A DNA stretch of 64,000 nt from Sphagnum magellanicum (Eukaryota > Streptophyta > Sphagnopsida > Sphagnales > Sphagnaceae): assembly GCA_021904315.1 (NCBI GenBank), contig CM038914.1:3410001-3474000 (forward strand). Reading direction: 5' to 3'. The position numbers and the translations under genes are program-made. Every line of letters begins with the position of its first letter. Positions within the stretch are counted from its first letter, which is position 1. A model generated the notes under the pieces. That model was not told where the DNA came from, ran no database searches, and saw only the letters and a list, made by a program, of their open reading frames with translations. This document shows, one piece after another, positions 1-10,659 of the stretch.

Positions 1-34
1 TTGCTTGCTTGCAACATGAAAAGGTTCTTATAAT

Positions 35-127
35 AATTTTTTTTACTTTCATATTTTGTATATTGCCAAATTTGCCTAATTGTGCTTATGGATGATCACC
101 ACTTGGGCAATATCATAAAATTGGAAA
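35..127 (+). repeat. Dispersed GCCAAATTTGGC repeat, copy 1
   Basis: A T-rich lead (TTTTTTTTACTTTCATATTT) is followed by a near-palindromic core GCCAAATTTG and then CTTATGGATGATCACCACTT and a tail like ATCATAAAATTGGAAAA. The same order of blocks recurs at 6850, 13393 and 17801, and the core again at 43318. This copy and the one at 13393 are the most alike. It has no coding capacity. The short length and palindromic core would fit a MITE or a fragment of a larger element, but I see no clear terminal inverted repeats. Confidence 0.6.
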
Positions 128-840
128 AAAAAAAAAGAAAAAAAAAAGAAAAAGAAAAAACTACCTAATGTCAATATAATGTGATTTATGTTAATTACTT
201 CCGAGGATTCATAAAGGTTTTTTTTTCTCTGGTGATGATGCATCCGTTTGATTGGCTCAACACCAAAAAAAATAAAAAATAAAAAATATGATCAAACTTT
301 GGGTAGTCCCAAAATCGATATATACCATCATACTACCTTGGCAGCTTCAACACTAATTTAAATTATTTATAGAAATGTTGAAATTTTAATTTTTTTTCAA
401 AGGACAAAGTTTTGAAAGGAAAATAAAAAATCTATAGGACTCTTTTGATTTTCAACATGGAATCTTCAATTTTAATTAATTATTAGATAAACATTTGTTA
501 AAGTTGTCTTTGTCCTCTCATTTCTTGTAGTCTTTAATTTCCAACTTTAAATAAATAAATTAATTAATTAATTTAAAAAAAAAAAAAAAACACTTGACAA
601 GAGAACAAGAGAGAGAAAAGAAAGGAAAAGATTGAAGTCCAAACAAAAGACAACATTGGAAAGCACAAAACACACAATGAGAATCCCTAAAAGGAGAAAT
701 CAAGTAACCTAGGACCTAAACCCATCACTAGAAGCATGAAGCAAGTCGTGCAAAGTAGTTCCATACTTATGTATGGAATAGCTGAGTATTTTGCAAAGTG
801 CACTTTACATGTCTCCTAAGTTCACTTGGGTGAATCGCAA
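128..840. other. AT-rich intergenic stretch
   Basis: Mostly A/T with long A runs (about 126-158 and 577-590). I see no ORF, RNA gene or recognisable mobile-element domain. Confidence 0.5.
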
Positions 841-1375
841 AGTTCAAATTGCCATTTGGCTATTTTGTCAAGTTGACTTAATTGCCATTTTGCCAAGTCC
901 TTTTTGCCAAATCCCAAAGTCCACATTGCTATTTGGTTATTTTGCCAAGTTTTGATTTATTATCAATTTTCCAAGTCCACATTGCTATTTGGCTATTTTG
1001 TGAAGTCAACTTAATTATCAATTTTCCAAGTCCACATTGTTATTTGGGTATTTTGCCAAGTTGACTTAATTACCAATTTTCCAAGTCCACATTGTTATTT
1101 GGCTATATTGTCAAGTCAACTTAATTACCAATTTTCCAATTTCACATTGTTATTTGGCTATTTTGCCAAGTTGACTTAACTACCAATTTTTCAAGTCCAC
1201 TTTGCCAAATTGCAAAGTCCACATTGCTTTTTGGCTATTTTGCCAAGTCAACATAATTATCAATTTTCCAAGTCCACTTTGCCAAATTGCAATTTGGCTA
1301 TTTTGCCAAGTCGACTTAATTATCAATTTTCCAACTCCAGGTTGCCCAATTGCCAAGTCCCACATTGCCAATGGT
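841..1375 (+). repeat. Minisatellite, unit about 55-60 bp
   Basis: Eight or nine degenerate head-to-tail units combine the blocks CCAAGTCCACATTG, TTATTTGGCTATTTTGCC and AAGTTGACTTAATTA. Unit length varies because short TTGCCAAATTG pieces are gained or lost. The ORFs that cross it in both directions are by-products of the repeat and resemble no protein family. Confidence 0.85.
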
Positions 1376-2825
1376 AATTAAGTTATTCACCACTTTGCCT
1401 GATTTGCTTCTAAACTTTGTAAAATATCCCATCCTACAATTCTCGTAGTATGTACAACTAATGTGAGTGTTGGTTCACCCAAGGCCCAACCCAACAAGGG
1501 AACCCAAATAGATAGAAAACTTGAATATTGTAGACTAGGGTTAGTTTCCACATTGACAAAACGAATAATTTTCAAAAAATCACCTCGATTTTTAATTTTG
1601 AAATCATGCGAGCATTTTTCATGATCTACTATGATATATTGTCATATAATTAGTGAAATTATTTTCAGGATTATTTAATGATGAATCTGACCTTAGGGTA
1701 AGGTAATCATCCTCATCCCTTGCTTGCTTGCTTGCTTGCTTTTTAAATGGTACACTAAAGATTGAGTTGTTTGATTGTGAGCTGATGGGAGTTGAGGTGC
1801 TCCTGCACTTGTGTGCTTCTACTTATTTATTAAGTGATAAAATTGCTGACTTGATAAAATTTCTGAACTTGTGTTCAGGTCTTGAGCCAGGGTGAACCAG
1901 CACTTATTAATACACTGGAACACTTGCCTTTCTGACCGAGGCCTCAGAAACTATATTTGACAACCCACAAAATGTTCGTTCGTGTTAACACTTAAAGAAC
2001 ATCGTCACCAATGCTCAGTATGTGACCCTGAAAACATGTTTCTCACATCCAAGTTTTAGTTACTAACTTCTTTCCAACCACACCCATAAAACTGAAACTG
2101 CAACTAGGCGGGAAACTACTACTACCACCATAATAGTACCTTGGCCATTTCAACACATTGTCTGTTGAATAATTAATTAATTTTGAAATTTTCATTTCAA
2201 CGCATGGAATATTCTGAAATATTCATCATTTTTCTTTCACAATTTTTTTTTTGATTTGGAAGAAATAGTTATTGAAAATTTCAACATTTCTGAAAATAGT
2301 ATAAATTAGTGTGGAATTGGCCAAGGTACGAGGGTAATAGCTAGCAACATGCTTTGAGCACTTGGACCAAATCAAACTCTCTAGCCAATCAGAAACAGGG
2401 AGCAATCAAATAACTGTGTTTATCAGAGTGTTCCAGAGCTCTCAAAGCTGTCCACTTTTTTCAGGGTCATAGCAGTTATCCAGTGGATTTCTTGTTTAGA
2501 AACAAGAACACAAAAAAACTTTAGGTTTCTAGTTTTTAACCATGGTATAAGTGTAGGGACTGGTTCACCCCAAAGGCAGGGTTTTCATCACTGCACTTAC
2601 TTGGCAAGGGTGCCCCAGAACCGAGCTAGACTCTAGTTACTGGTTCCTAATCCTTCTTCATAGAGGCCTCTTGAGGCTGCATACTTTAGCATGGGTAATC
2701 TTAAAGTTGGACTTATGGACCCTGATGTAGTTATTATAGTGGCAAATGCTTGAATTTGTTTACATTGCTACAAAAAAAAATGTGGGTATAGTTCATTAGT
2801 TCTCGTTCAATAGACAAGCGAATCT
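1376..2825. other. Intergenic, no gene seen
   Basis: Contains a short (CTTG)n tract at about 1719-1740, matching the TTGCTTGCTTGC at the very start of the window. No coding region, RNA gene or element domain could be supported. Confidence 0.5.
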
Positions 2826-3000
2826 AGTGCATCTTCAGTAGGTCCCATTCATTAAGATGGATGAATTTTAGTGTATCTCCATTAGGTCCCATTCATTAAG
2901 ACTGATGAATTTTAGTGCATCTCCATTAGGTCTCATTCATTAAGATCGATGAATTTTAGTGCATCTCCACTAGGTTCGATTCCTTAGGATCGATGAATTC
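2826..3000 (+). repeat. Tandem repeat, 44-bp unit, four copies
   Basis: The block TAGGTCCCATTCATTAAGA followed by GATGAATTTTAGTGCATCTC repeats with landmarks near 2841, 2885, 2929 and 2973, an even 44-bp period. The last copy has diverged. Non-coding. Confidence 0.85.
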
Positions 3001-6000
3001 GATTAAAAATTCAATGAATCACTTAGTGTACAGGGACACCTTTTTGTTGTGTAGTGTTACAAATAACTCACTAAACGTGAGACATTCTCTATTTTTACCC
3101 TGGTTTTGGGTGTAGGTTTAGGGTTCACCGAAGACAACTTCTGAATCTTTCACTTGTTTTTCTAAAAATATTTTTGTGCAGAATTTTATGTTTGGGTTTT
3201 GCTTTTGCAATTTCTTCTCCTAATAATAATTTTTTGTTTTCCTTGTGAAAAGTTATGTACACCCTAGCTCCTTTACCCGATAAGAGTATGGAAGTCTTCA
3301 CACTCTATATAGTTGTAAATTTTTATTTTTTTTCCCCTTTTGTGTTTGGAAGGTGATATTCTTTTTTCTTTTGACACAAATGGACAAAATCCATTGCAAA
3401 ACTAATATAAAAAAATAGCACCCCCCCCCCCCCCCGCCCCCCATCAGCTGGGCCCCCCTAGTAATAGTAAAATATTCTTGACCCACTATGGCAGTCTTGT
3501 AATCAATGAATTCATGTCATTTTTTCCCTCGCACAACCCCCCCCCCCCCCCCCACGCACACACTCCCTTTGCCCTGCCAAACTCTAACACTGAACTCTGG
3601 TCATAACCAGCCTGCACTTGTGCAGAGTTAATTGTCTGGGGAGGTCAGATGTTCCTTCCAAGTACTTAAAAGTGATCAATAAAAGATGAAAGAAAATATA
3701 GGCTAGATGGTGCAATTTATCATTTTTTTTTTTGATGGCTTCCATAACTGAATTGTTTTTCTTGAGTTTGTGAAATGACTTTGCATGGTTTAACAACAAT
3801 TCCTTTAGGGTTTAGGGTTTAACATGCAATGTAATTGCTCTTTGTCACGTTAGGGTTTTGGTCATTCGTTCATTTATTGTGCCACTTCCAAGCTCCAACC
3901 CCTTCTAGAGTAGTCCAACCCTCTTGTCCAGTTATTATTATGTGAACTATTGCCAGAATGCCATTTTCAGGATTGCACTTTGCAAGTTTGAGATGGATTG
4001 CTTCCCATACTCTCAAAATAGGAGAAATTGATGTGAACATGCAAAACTTTATTTCAATGAAGGGGAGGGGGTTGAGGGCAAAACAAAGAAATGAAGAAAG
4101 GAACATGGTTCATAATCTAACACATCAATATGGATCATTTTCATGATCAAGATCAAAATTACGAGACATCCTTGAGCTACCTTCAATGAATAAGATGAAT
4201 AAAATATCTTAGATGGTAATGGGCAAAGGGTTTGTGAGTAGGGGAAATGGAGAGGTAGTCGATCTCATTAATAATGCTCAACTTAAGATTGTGGAAGGTT
4301 GCAATTTTTGAAGCATAATTTTAAAAAATTGTTTAAAATAGGTGGCGAGGACTCAGAGTGGGGAATGTTCTAGGCTTTTCATTTGTCACACATTATTGAC
4401 ACAAACTTGTAAGAAAACATCAACTTGTTTATGTAAATAGTTGAAGATTTTTTTGCTAAGGGGAAGAATTGATATTTTGAGTGATAATTTTGATAATTTT
4501 GTTTTTTTTTTTTTGTTGGTGTTATGTATGATGTTGCAAAGTCATTTGTAGAAGATATTTTGGTGAGAAAATTTTCACGAGTGGAAATGGGATCAATAAT
4601 GACAATGTCTACAAGTTTTCTTGACCACATCTTTAGAAGAAACAACATTCACATGATGTTTGAATGTTTAAAGCATAGAAAAAAGAAGAACAAGTAATTG
4701 TTCTTGAACCACGTGATATCCTATTTCTTTTTCAATGGATGCAAAAATATTATGGATGACATCATGTATCCTTGTGCATTTGGTTCCATGTGGACACCAT
4801 AATGATGGATACCCAAGGGATCAATGGGATAAGTGCAAATAGAACAAAGGAGGCTTTTGATCGAAGGATAGGGTAAATCCAAATTGAATTCATAAGACAA
4901 TGGAAAATATTGTTGATGATAGGCGGAATGTTGGCACAATTGGCCATGCTACAAGCTACGTGTTTGAACCAAGCTTTAAGCATGAAAGGATGTAAGCTCA
5001 ATGGACATCAAATGTTCCATTAAAAAGATGTTAAAAAAGGTATGTTAGTGAAATTAAATCTTAAAGCTATTCAATTTGTTTGCCGATGAAATGTTTAAAG
5101 GAAGGAATACACCCATGGACCATTGGGGGCAAGAAGTCCCAAGTTATCTTCAATTGTTGTTGGAAAAAGTGGGTGCCAAAGTCCATGTGAACCAAAGTTT
5201 CGAATGAAAAAAGGATGATGGTTAAGTCAAAACTTAGAGGCCAAAGATGAAACAACTAAAGCCCAACTCCTTAAGAATGTGACAAGGGCCATTGTGACAA
5301 TGGAAATGAAATTGATGCCCTCTAAATAAATATGAAAAGAGGTTTGACAATGAACTAACTTTCTTTCAAGGTCATTAAAAGATCTTAGAAATACAAGACA
5401 TAGGTTGAAGGACATTAAAAAAAAGTTTAATTTTTTTGAAATAGAATAGGTGCATTGAAGACAATATGATGAGTGTTGCAAAAAAAACATCGAATGAAAA
5501 TTCCAAAAGCTACTTAAACATCAAACATCTTAAGTTGTAAATCCACATGCTTGAGATCTTTCAATAATTTTTTTTTAATGAAATAAGAAATGAATGTGGT
5601 GGATCCCATTGGAATACAAAAAACTTTGAGACCATTGAAAAGGTGTTAAACAAAGCTAATGGGGGCAATCATTGGGTAAGCCTAATGAGGACCAAGTAAC
5701 ACATTTGTGAGTTTGAACTAAAAGGTTAATCACATTAAGCTCTAAGGTTAAGTATTTGAAAGTTTTGTATATTATTGGAGGAGGACTTATAATGTGTTGA
5801 CATCAACTATGGTGAAGAACAAATAGATTACAACATATCAAAAAGCTTGAAGATGAGCAAAAACAAATAGAAGTCTATGGAGGTTTGCCTTGGTGAGTAC
5901 CCATGGTCAAAGGGGTGATAATAACCGCACCTTTAAAACTATGAATTTAAAATTTTTAAAAAAAAAACTTTTCCCACTGAATGTTGGGTGGAATGCGTAT

Positions 6001-6849
6001 TGAAATAACTATTTTGACTTGGGAAAACCATTAGCATAATCCTTTAGATGAAAACAATCACAAAGATGTTCAATTTTTATTTTTTTAAAACACTATTTGA
6101 AAGGTGGAACATGCAATAAAATATCAATTTGAATAGATTGAAAAAAGAAGAAATTGTTTATTATTTTTTAAAGATACCTTATATCTATGAATGTCTTTCC
6201 TTGAAAAAAGAATGAATATTATGCCTACTCCTCAAAGGTGGGCGGAATTTTATGCCTCCTTATAAAAAGATCCCTATCTATGCCTTTTGATCTATTTATG
6301 CTTAGGTTCATTTATAATGGGTAAAACCCAATGATGACAAGGGACATTCCAAAATGTAAGGCCTAGGACCCACTGTAAGGCCTAGGACTTGGTGGTATTT
6401 TGGGAATGGCCCCACCATCAAGCTTTTAACTTGCAATTAAACATAAAATTTCTGTAATATATGAAGTTTTTTTTATATTGGAATCTACACTAGTTAGCTT
6501 TAGTGCAACTTGAAAGACTACATTGGGGTTAAATGAACAATACAATACAAGGTGGCACAAGGCCAACGAAGGGCAAAGCTCACAAATCGATGAAAACTAA
6601 CTAAAGGCCTACAAAAAAACATCCCTAAGATTTAGGGGAACCACTCAAGGTCTTGGAGAAGCATGTCCTCAACTCATCCTTGGAGGGGGGGAGTGAGGGA
6701 CAATTTTTCTTTTATTGGCGAAACTTCTCAAAATTTTGACCTAAAAAATATGATTTTGAGCTATGCAAAGGGTTTTTCATGAAAAAAAAAGACTCAAATT
6801 TGCCAGATTTTTATAATGAATTCCAGTAGGTAGCCAATAATATTGAAGG
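3001..6849. other. Intergenic, with long poly-C tracts
   Basis: Holds two unusual cytosine homopolymers, 15 C at 3421-3435 (then G and six more C) and 17 C at 3537-3553, plus a TTTAGGGTTTAGGGTTTAA telomere-like motif at about 3806-3822. The remaining 3 kb is AT-rich with only short ORFs that match no family I recognise. Confidence 0.5.
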
Positions 6850-6950
6850 ATTTTGTTTTTTTTTCCTACTTTCATATCTAGTATGTAGCCAAATTTGGTT
6901 AAATTACTTTGTGAACAATCACCACTTTGGCTACATCACAAAATCCTTAA
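6850..6950 (+). repeat. Dispersed GCCAAATTTGGC repeat, copy 2
   Basis: Same block order as copy 1: a T-rich lead with ACTTTCATAT, the core GCCAAATTTGG, then CAATCACCACTTTGGC and ACATCACAAAATC. More diverged than copies 1 and 3 in the middle block. Confidence 0.6.
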
Positions 6951-7339
6951 AAGAAATTATGGAGAAGGGTGGGTTTGATGGACAGAATTAGCAGACATGG
7001 GAGCATTGTCCGTGGACTAGCCAAGTAACCCCCATGGTTAGCTCTAGTTGTAATTGAATTGCATGGTGGTTATGGTCAACCATTGAACTCTCTTGCAATT
7101 AAACTACTACTATGAACATGTTCCTCAGAAAAAATATAAAAAGATGTTGTTTTCTTAGTACGTCTATGAAGTGCTTTCAAAGGTGTGTGCTTGGAGGTTG
7201 GAGTTGGGGGTATTTCAAACCTTGGTTCTTGAACATGGGGTTGAGAAGCTTGGATTAGGTGGACCCTCCACCCACCACACCATGTACACCCTTTATTTTG
7301 AAAAGCCCTTTTGAATTAGTCTTGGATGAACCACCACAA

Positions 7340-7765
7340 CTGACTATTGAGCATTAGTTATTGGTTACTAACATTGGCTATTGGTTATTGGCCATTGGTT
7401 AAACTCCTACTAGCTATGGCTATTGATTATTGACCATTGGCTAAACTCCTATTAACTATGGCTATTGATTATTGATCATTGGCTATTCGTTATAGACCAT
7501 GGCTATTGTTGGCCATTGAGCATTGGCTATTGGCTATTGACCATTGGCTATTGGTTATTGACCATGGTTTTTGACTATTGATCATTGGCTAAACTCCTAC
7601 TAGTTATGGTTATTGATTATTGACCATTGGTTAGTGGCTATTGACCATGACTAATGGTTACTACTTATGGCTATTAGTTATTGACCATTGGTTACTACCT
7701 ATTGGCTATTGATACTAGCTATGGCTATTGGCCATTGGCTACTGACATTGGCAATTGGCTATTGG
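7340..7765 (+). repeat. CTATTGGCCATTGG short-period repeat
   Basis: A dense array of ATTGGCTATTGG, TTATTGACCATTGG and AACTCCTACTAGCTATGG modules. It combines a period of roughly 12-20 bases with a longer period of about 60 bases set by the CTCCTACTAG module. It ends about 200 bases before the Harbinger-type pseudogene. No coding potential. Confidence 0.85.
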
Positions 7766-7956
7766 TCAAACTAGGGTTTAGAATGGGTAACATCGATGCA
7801 AATGAATGATCAATCCATGTTTAGAAAGCTAGTTTTAGGGTTTTGTCTAACTAGGTGAAATGTAAGATTCATCCATGTAGCCTAGGATTTTCACAAAGGC
7901 TATATAAAGAGGAGCTTTTCCCAAATTCTTTTCTCCATTTTCATTTGAGACTAAAG

Positions 7957-9880
7957 ATGTCTTCCTCAAGTGACAGTCATGTTTCCTCTTCTTCTAGTGA
8001 TCATTCCTCTTTTAATACCGATCGTTTCACCTCTACCTCAAGTGATGAGCAAATATTGGAGAATATGGATGAAGATGATATGGCTATTTTCTATTGCATG
8101 GTAATTGCTTGGAACTCCCATATTTTTTTCACATCACATGAGATTGAGGACGGGGCAAGGCAATCTGTGGATGCAAGAGTTGATGTTTGAGACATTTTGA
8201 CTACAATGTGAACCACACCACATCTTTGTAAATCCTTGACCGACTTCACCTTGGCAGAGTTTGATGAATTGGCAACTTTAATGGTCCCAACAATCTTGGC
8301 CCATGCACAATCTACAGGTGAAGTTATAATCTCATCTTGAAGTTTTGATTTTTTAAAATTAGGAAAAACTCTTCAATTAGCCTTTAGGGTTAGAAGCTTT
8401 TAAGGTCTATTTTTAGGGTTAGGGTTTAAGGTTAGAGTCTGATTTTTTATTATGTGGCAAATTGTTCATTAGGGTTTTGAATCTAAGGGTTTTTTAAATC
8501 TGTTTTTAAGGTTATAGGGTTTAGGGTTAGGGTCTGATTTTTTATTATGGGGCAAATTGTTTGTTAAGGTTTTGAATCTAGGGGTTTTCTATGTATGTGT
8601 TTAGGGTGAGGGTTTAAGATTAGAGTCTGATTTTTTAGTTGGTGGCAAAAATTGTTCATTAAGGTTTTGAATTTAAAGGTTTTTAGAGCCTGTTTTTAGG
8701 GTTAAGGTCTGATTTTTTAATTGATGGCAAATTGTTCATTAGGGTTTTGAGTCTAGAGGTTTATAAGGTCAATTTTGAAGGTTAAGGTTTAGGGTTTGAT
8801 TTTTTAGTTGGTGGTAAATTTTTCATTAATTAGGGTTTTGGATCAAAGGGTTTTAGGTTTTGTTTTTAGGGTTAAGGTCTGATGTGTTATTTGTTGGCAA
8901 ATTGTTCATTAGGGTTTTGATTTTAAGGGTTTTTAGGGTTTTCTTTTAAGGTTATGGTTAGGGATTTCAAGTTTAATTTTTTTTTGTCTTGCACTAAACC
9001 AGGTGAAATACTAGTTGTATTAAACAAACCATCCACCTGAACAATCTCTCCTTAATTTCATTATTTACACAAAGCATGACAACATCACTAAGTATCACAT
9101 GTTCATGTGGAATTGGTCTAAATTTGCATTGTGTGATGATGCATTGTTCATTGCATCATGCATCAACAATGCACTTGGTAATGAGATCCAATGGCCCATA
9201 GTTGAAGAGAGGGTGTCCTTGGGTACACATTTGTGGGAGTTTCCTAGTTGTATTGGGTTCATTGATGACACTTTGATCAAGATTTGCAAGCCACGGTAGA
9301 ATGAAGCACATCACATATGGTTTAATAGGCGAAAAAATAAAATGCAATGAACAACATGATCATTGTGAACCATCACAAGTTGTTCATCTATGTGAACCCA
9401 AGCTACCCAAGTTCATATCATGATGTGAACATTTTACAACACTCAAGTGTGTACCAAAACTGGCATCAATACTTCACCCATGGGGATGAATACTTTGAAT
9501 ACTTACTAGGAGATCCAGGCTATATGGCTAAGGAAATGTTTATTATGCGAAGGATAGGGCAACAAGAGTTTGCACTAGATATTAACCATGATGTACTACA
9601 AACATATAACAAAATGCATGTAGGGTTTAAAGTGCAAGTGGAATGGGGGATTAGTGGGGTAAAGAGAAAATGGAGACGCTTCATGAAAAGGTCTGATTCC
9701 ACATAGTCGAAGTTTACACATTTGTTTCAAGTTGCAATTATCTTCATTAATTTCCTACACATGGAGCGTATGGACCTCACATATGAAGTCATTAGGGACC
9801 AAAACCCTGATTTAGTTGCACATTTATGGCAAGGACATTTCTATCTACAAGTCCAAAATCTATCTAACTTGTGTTTTTAA
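7957..9880 (+). pseudogene. PIF/Harbinger-type transposase, broken
   Basis: Remnant of a DDE transposase of the DDE_Tnp_4 (HARBI1-like) family, which cuts and pastes its element in the nucleus. A serine-rich start (MSSSSDSHVSSSSSD) opens at 7957 and closes at 8190. The catalytic part runs about 9060-9880. The first Asp lies in GFIDDTLIKI (9250s), the second in SYHDVNIL (9418s) and the Glu in VEWGISGVKRKW (9640s), with LLGDPGYMAKEMFIMRRIG between. Breaks are a stop at 9297, a frame change near 9346 and a TAG at 9704. After that TAG the same frame continues with FINFLHMERMDLTYEV to a stop at 9880. A minisatellite (8395-8960) separates the two coding parts and may have been an intron. No terminal repeats were found. 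Confidence 0.85.
8395..8960 (+). repeat. Telomere-like minisatellite, 80-95 bp unit
   Basis: Six units carry GTCTGATTTTTTATTATG, GGCAAATTGTTCATTAGGGT and repeated TTTAGGGTTAGGG stretches. The ATTGTTCATTAGGG landmark falls at 8461, 8556, 8651, 8731, 8818 and 8901, giving spacings of 95, 95, 80, 87 and 83. It lies between the two coding pieces of the Harbinger relic. Confidence 0.9.
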
Positions 9881-9881
9881 A

Positions 9882-10650
9882 TTATTCCTTCAATATAACC
9901 CCTAAATCCCTAGCTACCTTCAAGTTGTTGATTTTGATTTTCTTCTTGTGTTCATTGTTGATTTCCACCTTGCCCACTAGGAAAGCATCTCGAATTTCAA
10001 AGGTGGAAGCATAATGGGATGCCATTGTTGCCATACTCTTGGATTGGCTCTGCAACATCTTTGCCTTGGTCATCATCCATTCACCACCATCACATGCAGG
10101 CAATCTGGAATCTAAGGATGCATTTAGGATAGATGCAAATCCCTCACATTCGGGGGAGCTAGAGATAAGCTTTGCTAGCCTATGGAAGGGCACACCATCT
10201 ATCATATTTTGACGTCTCTTCAAGACATTCTTGGGAGCATGACCATCTATATCTATCTTTCAGATGTCCTAACATATCATCACATTGAAAGATTGCATTG
10301 TCCAACCCCTCTTCATTATAGTTTCCAGTTTTCAATTCCTTCAAGGTATCACACAACTTGTCCTTTAATGTCTCTTCTACAATTGATGAATTTGGATATT
10401 ATTTTTGGTAATCAAGATACACATTTTTCCAAACTATGGTAGGGACCACCTAGATGACTTGTTTTTTACTTGTGTTATATGTTGCAAAATGACCAGTGTA
10501 AGAAATAGCCATGGTGCTAAAATGAAGGGATTCCATTATTTGCTTAAGTGTTTTTTCTTTTTGGGGTGCCTTTGACTTTTTCAAAGCCACAGACTCAGAT
10601 TGGTGTGTTTCCATCCAATTTTCACACTCGATGATATCTATGGTTGCCAT
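9882..10650 (-). pseudogene. Convergent ORF remnant next to Harbinger relic
   Basis: Two minus-strand frames (10650-10450 and 10223-9882) are joined by a stretch that still reads like protein after frame changes (LCDTLKELKTGNYNEEGLDN in the gap). The last part reads DGVPFHRLAKLISSSPECEG and ends next to the transposase stop. PIF/Harbinger elements usually carry a second gene for a Myb/SANT-like DNA-binding protein, and convergent placement fits that. I do not recognise a Myb motif, so this is an inference from position only. Confidence 0.4.
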
Positions 10651-10659
10651 GAGCTATGT

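Noticed and set aside
841..1375. CRISPR-like array
   Set aside because: Units are head-to-tail and degenerate without distinct spacers, in a eukaryotic setting.
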